Source of the DNA: Gammaproteobacteria bacterium
GTDB taxonomy: Bacteria > Pseudomonadota > Gammaproteobacteria > Pseudomonadales > Alcanivoracaceae
Direction: 5' to 3'
DNA: 64,000 nucleotides
NCBI GenBank assembly: GCA_018067045.1
Contig: JAGPVL010000037.1
Coordinates: 116,954 to 180,953 of the forward strand
In this document: piece after piece, positions 46,056-54,855 of the stretch
Position numbering within the stretch: position 1 is the first letter of the stretch
How the letters are laid out: each line of letters begins with the position of its first letter
Position numbers and translations under genes: made by a program
Notes under the pieces: model-generated
What the model saw: only the letters and a program-made list of their open reading frames with translations
Told to the model about the DNA's origin: nothing
Databases searched by the model: none

Positions 46056-48554
46056 ATGACTCCCTGGCTAGGCCTAGACAAACTCTTCTTTTCTTTCGTA
46101 CGCCTGTTACTGGGTTTATTAACACGCGCCTCCACCGTCCCTGAAGCGCCCGGTGAGTTAAGTCTCGATCCGAACAAGCCGGTGGTGTTTGTGCTCCGTG
46201 ATGTCTCGCTGACGGATTTGCTCGCCGTTGAGCGCGAGGCAAAACGGTTAGGCATCAGCTCACCACTGGCATCGGTTAAGGTGGGCGATCACCAGCTGCG
46301 GCGTGGCTATTTTTATATTTATAAGCGTCTGCGCTCGATTGGCAGAGAGCGTGCGGCGGCGAACCCTGAGCGTTTGCAAAAGCTGGTAAGCTTTCTGATT
46401 GATAATCCCGAGCAAGACGTTCAGTTGCTGCCCGTTGCGGTGCTTTGGGGCCGTCGCCCGGACAAGGAAAACTCCATTTGGCGCATCATTTTCTCTGATA
46501 ACTGGTCGCCGCCGGGCTTTATCAAAAAAATGTTTCTGGTGTTCTTCCAAGGCAGGCAGCTCTACATCCATTTCAGCGAGCCCATGTCGTTGCGCCAACT
46601 GGTTGATGAAGGCGGCGATGTTGAGCGCGTATCCCGTAAAACCACCCGTATTCTCAGAGTGCATTACCGTCGCCAGCAAGAAGCGGCGATCGGGCCAGAT
46701 TTATCCCACCGCCGCACCTTGGTTAACACGCTAATCGAAAGCCATCAGGTGCGCGAGGCCATTGCAGAGCGCGCCGGACAAGAAGGTGTGAGTACTGTAA
46801 AAATCGAAGCCAAGGCTCGCGCCTATGCCATGGAGATAGTTTCTGACTACTCCCATACGGTGATTCGTTTTCTGGAAGTGGTGTTGAATTGGGTTTGGAA
46901 CCGCGTTTATTCGGGCATACGTCTGTATAACCTTGATAAGTTACGTGCAGTGGCCCAAGAGAATGAAATTATCTATGTGCCTTGCCATCGCAGCCATATC
47001 GATTACTTGCTGCTCTCGTTTGTTCTGCACCGCAATAATTTGGTGCCGCCGCACATTGCTGCTGGCATCAACCTGAATATGCCGATTGTCGGGACTATTC
47101 TTCGTCGCGGCGGCGCCTTCTTTATGCGCCGCAGCTTCAAGGGCAATAATCTTTACGGCACGGTGTTTAACGAATACATGCACACCATGCTAACCCGTGG
47201 TTACTCTATCGAGTATTTCCTCGAAGGCGGCCGCAGCCGGTCTGGGCGTATGCTCAAGCCCAAAACGGGCATGCTCTCGATGACACTTAAAAGTTACCTA
47301 CGCGACTCCACCCGCCCTATCGCGTTTGTGCCGGTTTATATCGGTTATGAAAAAGTTATCGAAGCGCGCAGCTATATTGGCGAAATGCACGGCGGAAAGA
47401 AGACGAAGGAAAGTGTCTTCGGTTTAATCACCTCAACCATTTCATTGCTGCGCAGCCGTTTCGGCCAAGTACATGTAAACTTTGGCGAGCCAATTGCTCT
47501 GAACGATTATCTCGACAGCCACGCGCCAAAATGGCGTGATGATCGCGGCAGTGCAGAAACGCCGCCAACATGGTTCCGCGATGTTGTGACGCAACTGGGT
47601 GACGAAGTGGTCGCGCGCATCAATGATGCCGCCGTCGCTAACCCGATTAATTTGCTCAGCCTTGCCTTACTTGCCTCTACCAAGCACACCATGGATGAAG
47701 ATCAACTAAGACGGCAACTGGCGCTGTATTTGCAGCTCTTGCAGCACGCTCCTTATGGCGAGGCAATGGACATTGCCGAAACCGACCCCTCGACTATTAT
47801 TCAATACGGTATCGAGAACGAGTTTCTGTTTAGAATTCGCCACCCGCTCGGCGATTTAATCAGCACGGATCAAAATACCGCGCTGCAAATGACTTACGTC
47901 CGCAATAACAGCCTACATCTGTTTATTTTGCCGGGCTTGATTAGCGCCCTATTCCGCAACGCCCGTAGCATTAGCCTCGAACAGCTCCACCGTTTGGTCT
48001 ATTTGCTTTATCCCTTCTTCCGCACGGAATACTTCCTGCGTTGGAATGATGACGAGCAGCTTGATAAGGCCGTCGATCAAATCATACAAGTGATGTGCGA
48101 CGAAAAACTCGTCAACCGCGACGGTGACACCATCACCGGCGCACCACTGCATACTGCTGAATCGGATTTGCTTGATCACCTAGGGCAAACTGTTATTCAA
48201 GCATTGCAGCGCTTCTCGCTGATTATTCGCCTGCTCGTTCAGCATGGATCTGGCAACTTAACCAATGAACAACTCGAAGAGCTGGCCTATCAAACCGCCC
48301 AACGACTGTCATTGCTGCATGAGTTCAACTCGCCGGAGTTTTTCGATCGCAACGTATTGAAAAACTTTATCGGCCAGCTCAACCACTACGCGCTAGCCAC
48401 TGCAGATGAACACGGCAAGCTCGCGTTCGATGAATCTTTGGAAACATTAGACAAAGAAGCGCGCAGAATTCTGACGCCTGAGATCAGTCAGGCGGTGGAG
48501 CGCGTTACGCGCCTGCCTGCGCTGGAGGTAGAGAAGGAACAAGAGGTTAAGTAG
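46056..48554 (+). CDS. plsB: glycerol-3-phosphate 1-O-acyltransferase PlsB
   Basis: The membrane enzyme that starts phospholipid synthesis by acylating glycerol-3-phosphate. The frame from ATG 46056 gives 832 aa, close to E. coli PlsB (807). The catalytic HX4D is in PCHRSHIDYLLL, with GGAFFMRRSFKG and FLEGGRSRSGRML following. The upstream in-frame ATG at 45978 adds 26 residues that do not resemble the family. The ribosome site is weak. A strong terminator follows at 48611. Confidence 0.97.
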   Translation: MTPWLGLDKLFFSFVRLLLGLLTRASTVPEAPGELSLDPNKPVVFVLRDVSLTDLLAVEREAKRLGISSPLASVKVGDHQLRRGYFYIYKRLRSIGRERAAANPERLQKLVSFLIDNPEQDVQLLPVAVLWGRRPDKENSIWRIIFSDNWSPPGFIKKMFLVFFQGRQLYIHFSEPMSLRQLVDEGGDVERVSRKTTRILRVHYRRQQEAAIGPDLSHRRTLVNTLIESHQVREAIAERAGQEGVSTVKIEAKARAYAMEIVSDYSHTVIRFLEVVLNWVWNRVYSGIRLYNLDKLRAVAQENEIIYVPCHRSHIDYLLLSFVLHRNNLVPPHIAAGINLNMPIVGTILRRGGAFFMRRSFKGNNLYGTVFNEYMHTMLTRGYSIEYFLEGGRSRSGRMLKPKTGMLSMTLKSYLRDSTRPIAFVPVYIGYEKVIEARSYIGEMHGGKKTKESVFGLITSTISLLRSRFGQVHVNFGEPIALNDYLDSHAPKWRDDRGSAETPPTWFRDVVTQLGDEVVARINDAAVANPINLLSLALLASTKHTMDEDQLRRQLALYLQLLQHAPYGEAMDIAETDPSTIIQYGIENEFLFRIRHPLGDLISTDQNTALQMTYVRNNSLHLFILPGLISALFRNARSISLEQLHRLVYLLYPFFRTEYFLRWNDDEQLDKAVDQIIQVMCDEKLVNRDGDTITGAPLHTAESDLLDHLGQTVIQALQRFSLIIRLLVQHGSGNLTNEQLEELAYQTAQRLSLLHEFNSPEFFDRNVLKNFIGQLNHYALATADEHGKLAFDESLETLDKEARRILTPEISQAVERVTRLPALEVEKEQEVK

Positions 48555-48610
48555 AGACAAGAACAACATATAGACGCTACTATTTTGCGCTTTGAACTGC
48601 TTCACTCCAC

Positions 48611-48643
48611 AAAAAAGGCCAAGCTATTAAGTTTGGCCTTTTT
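48611..48643. terminator. bidirectional terminator after plsB
   Basis: aaaaaaggccaa (48611-48622) and ttggcctttttt (48632-48643) form a perfect 12-bp stem around a 9-nt loop, with the A and T runs in the stem flanks. Confidence 0.9.
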
Positions 48644-48679
48644 TATGTCTTACCCCAGCTTAAAATCACGCTGAGCCTA

Positions 48680-49115
48680 GATCGAAAAACATGAATTGGC
48701 CAAGCGATGTCGCGCAAGCGACGAGCAAGTCCCAGCACTCCCCGTCTGGAGCCGCCGGAATTTGGCGCTGGAGCTAAGGGGCAGACGGCCGAATGGCCGG
48801 CTGAGGCACGAGCGGCCGCAGGCCAGACTCGGCCGACCCGAATGGAAGCGCCAAATTTCGGGAACCGAGCGAAGCGAGGCGGCGGAACGGGGCGTGCTTT
48901 GATTCGGCTGCGCCTCCCCCCTTCGGGGCCGCGCAACAAAGCGCGCGTTCACTCGTCTGCGACGAGATGTCTTTTGCTTACTTTTATTTTGCACGAGCAC
49001 GCCCTGAACGCAGTGAAGGCGAACGCACGTTAGTGCGGCCCCAAAGGGGTGAGCAAAGCGAATCAAGAAAAGTAAGTCGCCAACAGGCGAAAGGCGGCCT
49101 AGGAATCTATTTCGG
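48680..49115. repeat. highly structured intergenic element of unknown type
   Basis: About 430 bp, GC-rich and full of short inverted repeats. 48755-48768 pairs with 48847-48860 with one or two differences (core atttggcgct). Local hairpins include ctcgtc/gacgag near 48952-48966, cgca/tgcg near 49024-49038 and ccccaaagggg near 49039-49049. An inverted pair cttactttt near 48978 and aaaagtaag near 49069 flanks the right part. Several overlapping frames have low-complexity Arg/Ser/Glu-rich products and look noncoding. Its looks resemble multi-copy intergenic elements that I recall from other proteobacteria, but copy number cannot be tested here. Confidence 0.5.
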
Positions 49116-49156
49116 CTGCCCGCTAAAGCGCCTGCCATCCAACAGTTACCCCCGCC

Positions 49157-49921
49157 CTAAACCGTCAAATAAACATCAAACCGTATCGCCTTACCATCCA
49201 GGCTATACCCCGGCGCCTGATCACCTAACGCCGGCGCCCGCAGTGGCCGCTTCACCACAACCCGCTTTTGCGCTCGCGCCCGCGCCGCTGACAACAACAA
49301 CTCAGCCTCGCCTTCTTCCGGCGCACGTTCAAGTTGCTGCAACCAAAGCAGATCCTTCTTAATCGCCGCACTTTTTTGCCGCTGCGGAAACATCGGGTCG
49401 AGATAAATGGCAAAGTACTCTTGCGGGTTCACGTCTTTTTGCACCAGCCATTGATAACTATCACCGAGATGCAAACGTAAACGTGCCGCCAGCGCGCTGT
49501 CTTCTCTGCGCAGACGCTCTATGCCGTCCGCCAACAATGCATGAATGATCGGAGAGCGCTCAATGACGTCGACGTGGAAACCAGCCTGTGCTATCACCAG
49601 CGCATCACGACCAAGCCCGCCAGTGCCATCAACAACATTAAGTGCTTTGGTGGGCATGCCGCCTAACGCTTTAACCAAACGTTCATGGCGAACGCGATCG
49701 GCCGCCAAACGATAGCCTTGCTTGCCGCCGGAAAAATCCACCGCGACGGGCGTTTCGTTTCCCTCGCTGCTTTTCAGCGCCAAGCGGTTATCAAACCAAC
49801 CCAGCACCAGAGGCAAGTGCGCTTCACGGGCCTGCGCCATTGTGGCGACCCGGACTCCCGGCAAACCTGATGGGGTATCCGGCAATAGCCCGACATTGTT
49901 CACGGCTAGGACAGCGTCCAC
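49157..49921 (-). CDS. rsmJ: 16S rRNA m2G1516 methyltransferase RsmJ
   Basis: A SAM-dependent methyltransferase of small-subunit rRNA, about 254 aa from GTG 49921 (E. coli 250 aa). The frame is open to 50059, but that part lies within uppP; another GTG at 49903, just after the uppP stop, is also possible. Seen are NVVDGTGGLGRDALVIAQAG for SAM binding, IYLDPMFPQRQKSA as the catalytic region and KRVVVKRPLRAPAL. It is the last gene of the yoaA-tsaB-thioesterase-uppP-rsmJ run. Confidence 0.9.
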   Translation of the reverse strand: MDAVLAVNNVGLLPDTPSGLPGVRVATMAQAREAHLPLVLGWFDNRLALKSSEGNETPVAVDFSGGKQGYRLAADRVRHERLVKALGGMPTKALNVVDGTGGLGRDALVIAQAGFHVDVIERSPIIHALLADGIERLRREDSALAARLRLHLGDSYQWLVQKDVNPQEYFAIYLDPMFPQRQKSAAIKKDLLWLQQLERAPEEGEAELLLSAARARAQKRVVVKRPLRAPALGDQAPGYSLDGKAIRFDVYLTV

Positions 49922-50703
49922 AGCAACACTGCGCCAAGGGCAAAGCGATACATCACCCAAGGCAACATGCCAAGGCGATCTAACAAACGAAGGAAGAACA
50001 CAATAGTGAGATAGGCAGTAATCGCGGAAACCACAAAACCCACCGCCATAAACTGCCATTCAACCGCGAGGGGACTTTCCAGCAAATCCTTCAACTTGAA
50101 GGTACCGGCGCCGAGAATAACGGGAATCGACAAGAGAAACGAAAATCGCGCGGCGTCTTCGCGTTTATATCCTAAGAACAATGCCGCGGTAATCGTAATA
50201 CCACTGCGTGAAGTTCCTGGAATGAGCGCTAATGCTTGCGCAATACCGACCAACAACGCATCCCGCCAGCCAATGCCGGTCAGAGAACGACTACGTGTGC
50301 CGACAATATCGGACAACCACAAAACGGCACCAAAAAACAGCGTCGTGACAACAATCACGCCAACCGCACGCAATTCGTTTTCAATAAAATCTTTAAACAA
50401 CACGCCTGCGACAATCGCAGGTAACGTCGCCAGCACCACCAGCAAGCCAAGGCTTAAATCGGCATTCATTTGCCGCTCAGTGACGCCACTCCACGCGCCA
50501 TTGATCATGGCGAGTAAATCTCGACGATAATACGCAACGACCGCGGTTAACGTGCCTAGATGTACGGCCACGTCAAACGCTAAGCCTTGATCCGGCCAAC
50601 CGAGCAGGTGAGAAGGCAAAATAAGATGGGCAGAACTGGAAATAGGCAAAAACTCGGTGACGCCCTGTAGCAGCGCCAACACAAAGGCATGTAAAAAAGT
50701 CAT
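49906..50703 (-). CDS. uppP: undecaprenyl-diphosphatase UppP/BacA
   Basis: A 265-aa polytopic inner-membrane enzyme that dephosphorylates undecaprenyl-PP to recycle the lipid carrier of cell-wall synthesis. The BacA signature GVTEFLPISSSAHLIL is near residues 15-30, and ALIPGTSRSGITITAAL lies in the second half. The C-terminal helices follow. Its start overlaps the stop of the thioesterase gene (ATGA). Confidence 0.97.
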   Translation of the reverse strand: MTFLHAFVLALLQGVTEFLPISSSAHLILPSHLLGWPDQGLAFDVAVHLGTLTAVVAYYRRDLLAMINGAWSGVTERQMNADLSLGLLVVLATLPAIVAGVLFKDFIENELRAVGVIVVTTLFFGAVLWLSDIVGTRSRSLTGIGWRDALLVGIAQALALIPGTSRSGITITAALFLGYKREDAARFSFLLSIPVILGAGTFKLKDLLESPLAVEWQFMAVGFVVSAITAYLTIVFFLRLLDRLGMLPWVMYRFALGAVLLWTLS

Positions 50704-51158
50704 TTAGACAGTCTTCTTTGCGAGGGCGGCTCTACCGCGGTAATGGCGTAACCATCGATAAATTCAGGCGGCATACGTCTTGGCTTGCCTGAATCAATTG
50801 CCACGCACACCCAACGGGTATGCCCGCGTAACAGCGTAACGCCATCCGCAGGGCGAATAATTTGATAGCGACGCACCATGCTAATACGCGCATCGTTTGC
50901 GACAATCCACGTACCCACTTCGAGTTCATCGTCTTCAAAAGCGGGCGCTAAATAATCGAGTTCAGTATGCCGCGCCACCATGCCACGATTGAGTTGCTGG
51001 TATTTTTCCCAGCCGAGCCCCAGTACGCGGGTATGCTCCCACGCAATCGCTTCTAACCAACGTAAATATTCACAGTTGTTTGCATGGCCCATCACATCGA
51101 TTGCTGATGCCGGTACTGTCATCGGCATGATATGAGGGTCAGGTAAATCCCAGCTCAT
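50700..51158 (-). CDS. acyl-CoA thioesterase, hotdog fold
   Basis: A 152-aa protein of the YbgC/4-hydroxybenzoyl-CoA thioesterase group. The motif IDVMGHANNCEYLRWLEAIAWEH provides the catalytic Asp and the DxxGHxNNxxY signature; ELDYLAPAFEDDELEVGTWI and RYQIIRPADG follow. ATG 51158 overlaps the tsaB stop by four bases, and its stop overlaps the uppP start. Substrate is not determined. Confidence 0.87.
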   Translation of the reverse strand: MSWDLPDPHIMPMTVPASAIDVMGHANNCEYLRWLEAIAWEHTRVLGLGWEKYQQLNRGMVARHTELDYLAPAFEDDELEVGTWIVANDARISMVRRYQIIRPADGVTLLRGHTRWVCVAIDSGKPRRMPPEFIDGYAITAVEPPSQRRLSK

Positions 51159-51976
51159 CGTATCGCTCCCTGCACAACTTGGTTGCGTAAATACACAGGC
51201 CTAGCCAGCTCCGCCGCGACCGCATCGCCACGTAGCCACGCCTGTTGCGCCAAAGGCATGATAGCCGCTGCGTGAGGGCCACACAGGCGCGCAACAGCCT
51301 CTTGCTCTACATCTTCGCCGTCTAGGCCAATACTGCCGTGCAAGCCAGCTCCAGCGCTCGCAGCGGCATTTAAAGTCGAACTATGCCACTCACCAAGCTG
51401 TGGCCATAGCTGGCGAAACGTTTTGATATAAAGATCTGCAGAGCCAACGCCGCGCCATGTCTGCGCGTGTTCTGTATGCTCTGTGCTTGCCGACGCTTCA
51501 TTCGATGAAATGTCAGGCAACGACGGCACACCCTCTGGTGCGCACAACATGTCCGCAATTACCGGCTGAACGATTCTCTCTCCAGACACTGACGCATAAC
51601 CGCCCAAATACACTTCGCCCATGCGCGCATCTTGACCAACAAGCCAATGCCCCGCGCCAAATTTATCCGCTGCTGCTTGCGCGGTGCAGGCCAACGTCGA
51701 AATGCCTACCGTCGGCAAGTCGGCAGAAAAAGCCAGTCCCTGCGCGACAGACACCGCCACGCGCACGCCCGTAAACGCACCCGGCCCTTGGCTAAACGCG
51801 ATTACATCCAACTGCGATAGTGTCACGCCCGCCTGCATCAGCAATTGCTCCACCATCGGCAACACACGTTCGGTTTGCCGACGAGGCAGTACTTCGCAGA
51901 GCTCCAAACACTGATCGCCCAGCATTAGTGCTACCGAGCAAGTATCCGTCGCTGTCTCAATCGCCAGACATTTCAC
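51155..51976 (-). CDS. tsaB: tRNA threonylcarbamoyladenosine synthesis protein TsaB
   Basis: Scaffold partner of TsaD and TsaE in making t6A37 on ANN-reading tRNAs. The ASKHA-fold N-terminus reads KCLAIETATDTCSVAL, then AFSQGPGAFTGVRVAVSVAQGLAF, the family signature. The 273-aa length from GTG 51976 exceeds E. coli TsaB (231) through a Ser/Thr-rich insert around residues 155-185. GTG 51976 is preceded by AGGA 10 bases upstream; an ATG at 52000 adds MQKQDLNN. It overlaps the helicase gene by 20 bp. Confidence 0.92.
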   Translation of the reverse strand: MKCLAIETATDTCSVALMLGDQCLELCEVLPRRQTERVLPMVEQLLMQAGVTLSQLDVIAFSQGPGAFTGVRVAVSVAQGLAFSADLPTVGISTLACTAQAAADKFGAGHWLVGQDARMGEVYLGGYASVSGERIVQPVIADMLCAPEGVPSLPDISSNEASASTEHTEHAQTWRGVGSADLYIKTFRQLWPQLGEWHSSTLNAAASAGAGLHGSIGLDGEDVEQEAVARLCGPHAAAIMPLAQQAWLRGDAVAAELARPVYLRNQVVQGAIR

Positions 51977-53906
51977 GTTGTTTAAATCCTGTTTCTGCAA
52001 TCATGGTGAAAAAACGCTGAATGACTTCCAGCTTTCGTGTGCGCGTCATGCCGGGCAAGCTGTTTAAAAAAGTCTTGCCGTAACTCTTTTGTATCAAACG
52101 CGGATCGGCTAACACCAGCACGCCGTAGTCATCGGTATCGCGAATTAACCGTCCCGCGCCTTGGCGTAACGTCAGCACCGCTTGAGGTAACTGATAATCT
52201 CGAAACGGATTACCGCCCTCGTCACGAATACGATCAATACGCGCGGCAACAACCGGATCGCCCGGCGAACCAAACGGTAATTTGTCAATTATGACACAGC
52301 TCAGCGCTTCACCGCGGACATCAATACCTTCCCAGAAGCTCGCAGTGCCCAATAATACCGCATTACCTTTATCGCGGAATTCATCCAACAACTGACGACG
52401 ACCCGACTCGCCCTGCACCAATAACGGAAAATCTAACCGTGAACGCAAATACTCTGCCGCTTCACGCAACGCTCTGTGGCTGGTAAACAAAAAGAAGGTG
52501 CGCCCACCGGCAGCGTTAATGACCGGCACCATAATTTCGGCTAGGCGGCTAGTATAGTCTGGGGTGGCCGGCTCGGGCAGATCTTCAGGTACATACAACA
52601 CCGCCTGACGACGAAAATCGAACGGGCTTTCTAAGCGCAATGTTGTTGCGTCACCCAGACCAAGACGATCAACAAAGTGGGAAAAGTTGCCCGCAACGGA
52701 AAGTGTTGCCGAGGTAAACACCCAACTACAGGGATTGCGTTTGCGGTGAGCACCGAACGGTTCGGCCACCGACAACGGCGTGGCGTGCAATACAAATGAC
52801 CGCTTAAACGTTTCGAACCAGAAAACTTGCTGCGGATCGGTTGCACTGAGAAAGCGTTGCAACGCTAATTGCTGTGCTTCAGCGCGGCGCCACGCGGAAT
52901 CGAGGCCGCGGCTGCTGCGCGCCATGGGCTGTAATAGCTCAGCGAGTGCCTCTAAACATTCCACCAACGCATCACCGGCGTCTACTACCGCCTTCTGGTC
53001 GCTTACAAGGCGCCACGTCTCGCGCCGGCCTTGCTCCCCTAATGCCATGCGAAAGTCTGCTACAGCACGCTCCAGTGCAGCGACACACTGATTAGTGGCG
53101 ATCAAGTCCATCGCGCACTGCCCCGCTTCCTGCAATGTATCGCGTCCGAGTTCCTGAATTTGCCGCGCGGTGAGTGTTGTGCCAAAAAATGCGGCGGCAA
53201 TATCTGGCAATTGATGCGCTTCATCGAAGATGACCGTTTTCGCCGACGGCAACAAATCACTGACCCCGCCCTCTTTCAGTGCAGCGTCAGCAAAAAACAA
53301 ATGATGATTCACGACAACGAGATCAGCTTCTTGCGCTTGCTGGCGTGCTTTCAACACTGGGCACTCTGTTGCGCGAGGGCAATCTTGCCCTAAGCAATTC
53401 TCGACGGTGCTCGTCACCCAGGGCCAAACGGGCGCATCTTCTGGGATTTCTTTCAATTCAGCGACGTCACCGGTTTTGGTCAGTGCGGCCCAACGTGCCA
53501 CGATCTGCATCTGCTCGGCCGTTTCGCGTGTCAAAAAGCGCGCCTCTTCAAGATGAAGAGACATACGATATGGGCAGAGATAATTCGCTCGGCCTTTTAG
53601 CAGCGCAACACGACGCTGAATCCCCAAGGTTTTAATCACTGCCGGCAGATCACGGAAGAAAAGCTGCTCTTGCAAGCTTTTGGTCCCGGTGGACACAATG
53701 GTCGGGCCGTCGGCGAGCAACGCGGGCACGAGATACGCTAATGTTTTGCCGGTCCCCGTTTCCGCCTCAACAACGAGACTTGCCTTTCGATCCAGAGCAT
53801 CTTCAATTGCTTGAGCCATTTGCAATTGCGGCTCACGGCAACGAAAGCCGGGGATCAGTTCGGCAAAACGCCCTTCGGCGCCCAACAAAGTTGTAACCTG
53901 ACTCAA
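51957..53906 (-). CDS. yoaA: ATP-dependent DNA helicase, YoaA/DinG type (XPD-like)
   Basis: A 649-aa superfamily 2 5'-3' helicase with an iron-sulfur domain. Walker A is AETGTGKTLAYLVPAL. Four cluster cysteines are in NYLCPYRM and in ENCLGQDCPRATECPV. ADLVVVNHHLFFAD, DEAH in VIFDEAHQLPD, and the C-terminal FLFTSHRALREAAEYL, GTASFWEGIDVRG and QGAGRLIRDTDDYG follow. YoaA in E. coli works with HolC in repair; DinG is the alternative name. First gene of a five-gene operon with overlapping ends. Confidence 0.93.
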   Translation of the reverse strand: MSQVTTLLGAEGRFAELIPGFRCREPQLQMAQAIEDALDRKASLVVEAETGTGKTLAYLVPALLADGPTIVSTGTKSLQEQLFFRDLPAVIKTLGIQRRVALLKGRANYLCPYRMSLHLEEARFLTRETAEQMQIVARWAALTKTGDVAELKEIPEDAPVWPWVTSTVENCLGQDCPRATECPVLKARQQAQEADLVVVNHHLFFADAALKEGGVSDLLPSAKTVIFDEAHQLPDIAAAFFGTTLTARQIQELGRDTLQEAGQCAMDLIATNQCVAALERAVADFRMALGEQGRRETWRLVSDQKAVVDAGDALVECLEALAELLQPMARSSRGLDSAWRRAEAQQLALQRFLSATDPQQVFWFETFKRSFVLHATPLSVAEPFGAHRKRNPCSWVFTSATLSVAGNFSHFVDRLGLGDATTLRLESPFDFRRQAVLYVPEDLPEPATPDYTSRLAEIMVPVINAAGGRTFFLFTSHRALREAAEYLRSRLDFPLLVQGESGRRQLLDEFRDKGNAVLLGTASFWEGIDVRGEALSCVIIDKLPFGSPGDPVVAARIDRIRDEGGNPFRDYQLPQAVLTLRQGAGRLIRDTDDYGVLVLADPRLIQKSYGKTFLNSLPGMTRTRKLEVIQRFFTMIAETGFKQREMSGD

Positions 53907-54116
53907 CGCTCTCTCCTTACAATCAATGCTCGGCGCCCATATCGGATGTCTACTTCAAATGCATACGCTGGATGCATCGTCAGCTGATAACGCGTGGCGA
54001 TACATTCATTCGATTCTCTAAACTACCCACAACGGCGCACACAAGGCCTTTACGGGAGGGGAAGCATAGCCAATGCGTATCTTGACCCCAACAACAAGCC
54101 ATGAAAAAGTCGCCTC

Positions 54117-54689
54117 ATGAAACCTTTCACACTTGGCATACTCTCTGGCGGGCGCGGCACCCGCGTCGGTGGTTCAGACAAAGGCTGGCTATCATGGCAG
54201 GGCAAGCCGCTGATTCAATACCCGCTTGATACTTTTTCTTCTCTGGCCACTGAAATTATTATCAGTGCCAATCGAGAGCTGCCTCGCTATCTGGCTCTGC
54301 CTGCTCGCGTTGTCACCGACTTGCGGCCGGACTTTTGCGGCCCAATGGCTGGGCTTGAATCGATCATGAGCGCAACCACTACGTGGCCATTGATGATTAT
54401 TGGCTGCGACATGCCCAATCTTCCCACAACAGTGGCCGAACAATTGATTAGCAGTTTATCTGCCTGCCAACCCATTGTTGTTGCGCACGACGGCAACCGA
54501 CAACAGCACCTTTGTATGGCCATTGCGGATGAGCATTCAATTTCATCGCTCAAACGGTATCTTGATGACGGTGGGCGCAGCGCATATGGATGGCTCACGC
54601 AAAATCATGCCGCACAGATTTCATTTCCTCAGTCTAAAGAGGCCTTTGAAAACGTTAATCGCCTCAATGAAGACTCTGCAGCCCACTAA
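54117..54689 (+). CDS. mobA: molybdenum cofactor guanylyltransferase MobA
   Basis: Transfers GMP from GTP to Mo-molybdopterin to form the bis-MGD precursor; 190 aa. The nucleotide-binding start LSGGRGTRVGGSDKGWL, LPARVVTDLRPDFCGPMAGLESIM and IIGCDMPNLPT match the family. No other molybdenum cofactor gene is adjacent. It converges on the AlgP-like gene across a bidirectional terminator. Confidence 0.92.
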   Translation: MKPFTLGILSGGRGTRVGGSDKGWLSWQGKPLIQYPLDTFSSLATEIIISANRELPRYLALPARVVTDLRPDFCGPMAGLESIMSATTTWPLMIIGCDMPNLPTTVAEQLISSLSACQPIVVAHDGNRQQHLCMAIADEHSISSLKRYLDDGGRSAYGWLTQNHAAQISFPQSKEAFENVNRLNEDSAAH

Positions 54690-54800
54690 CCGCGCCAACA
54701 TACGATGACACCACTGGAAACGCGGTTATCTCACTTGCTAGCCCCCCCCTAATAACTGAGTGCAGCACAAAACAGGCAGAACACGTTCATTTTGACATAA

Positions 54801-54826
54801 AAAAACCCCGCCGAAGCGGGGTTTTT
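54801..54826. terminator. bidirectional terminator between mobA and the AlgP-like gene
   Basis: ccccgc (54806-54811) and gcgggg (54816-54821) around cgaa, with five or more A on the left and five T on the right. Confidence 0.9.
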
Positions 54827-54855
54827 CATACAGACTTACTGTACTTCAGTAAGAA

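Noticed and set aside
48677..49362. Several overlapping frames of 60-150 codons on both strands
   Set aside because: All are Arg/Ser/Pro-rich, contradict each other and follow the hairpins of the structured element. None resembles a known protein.
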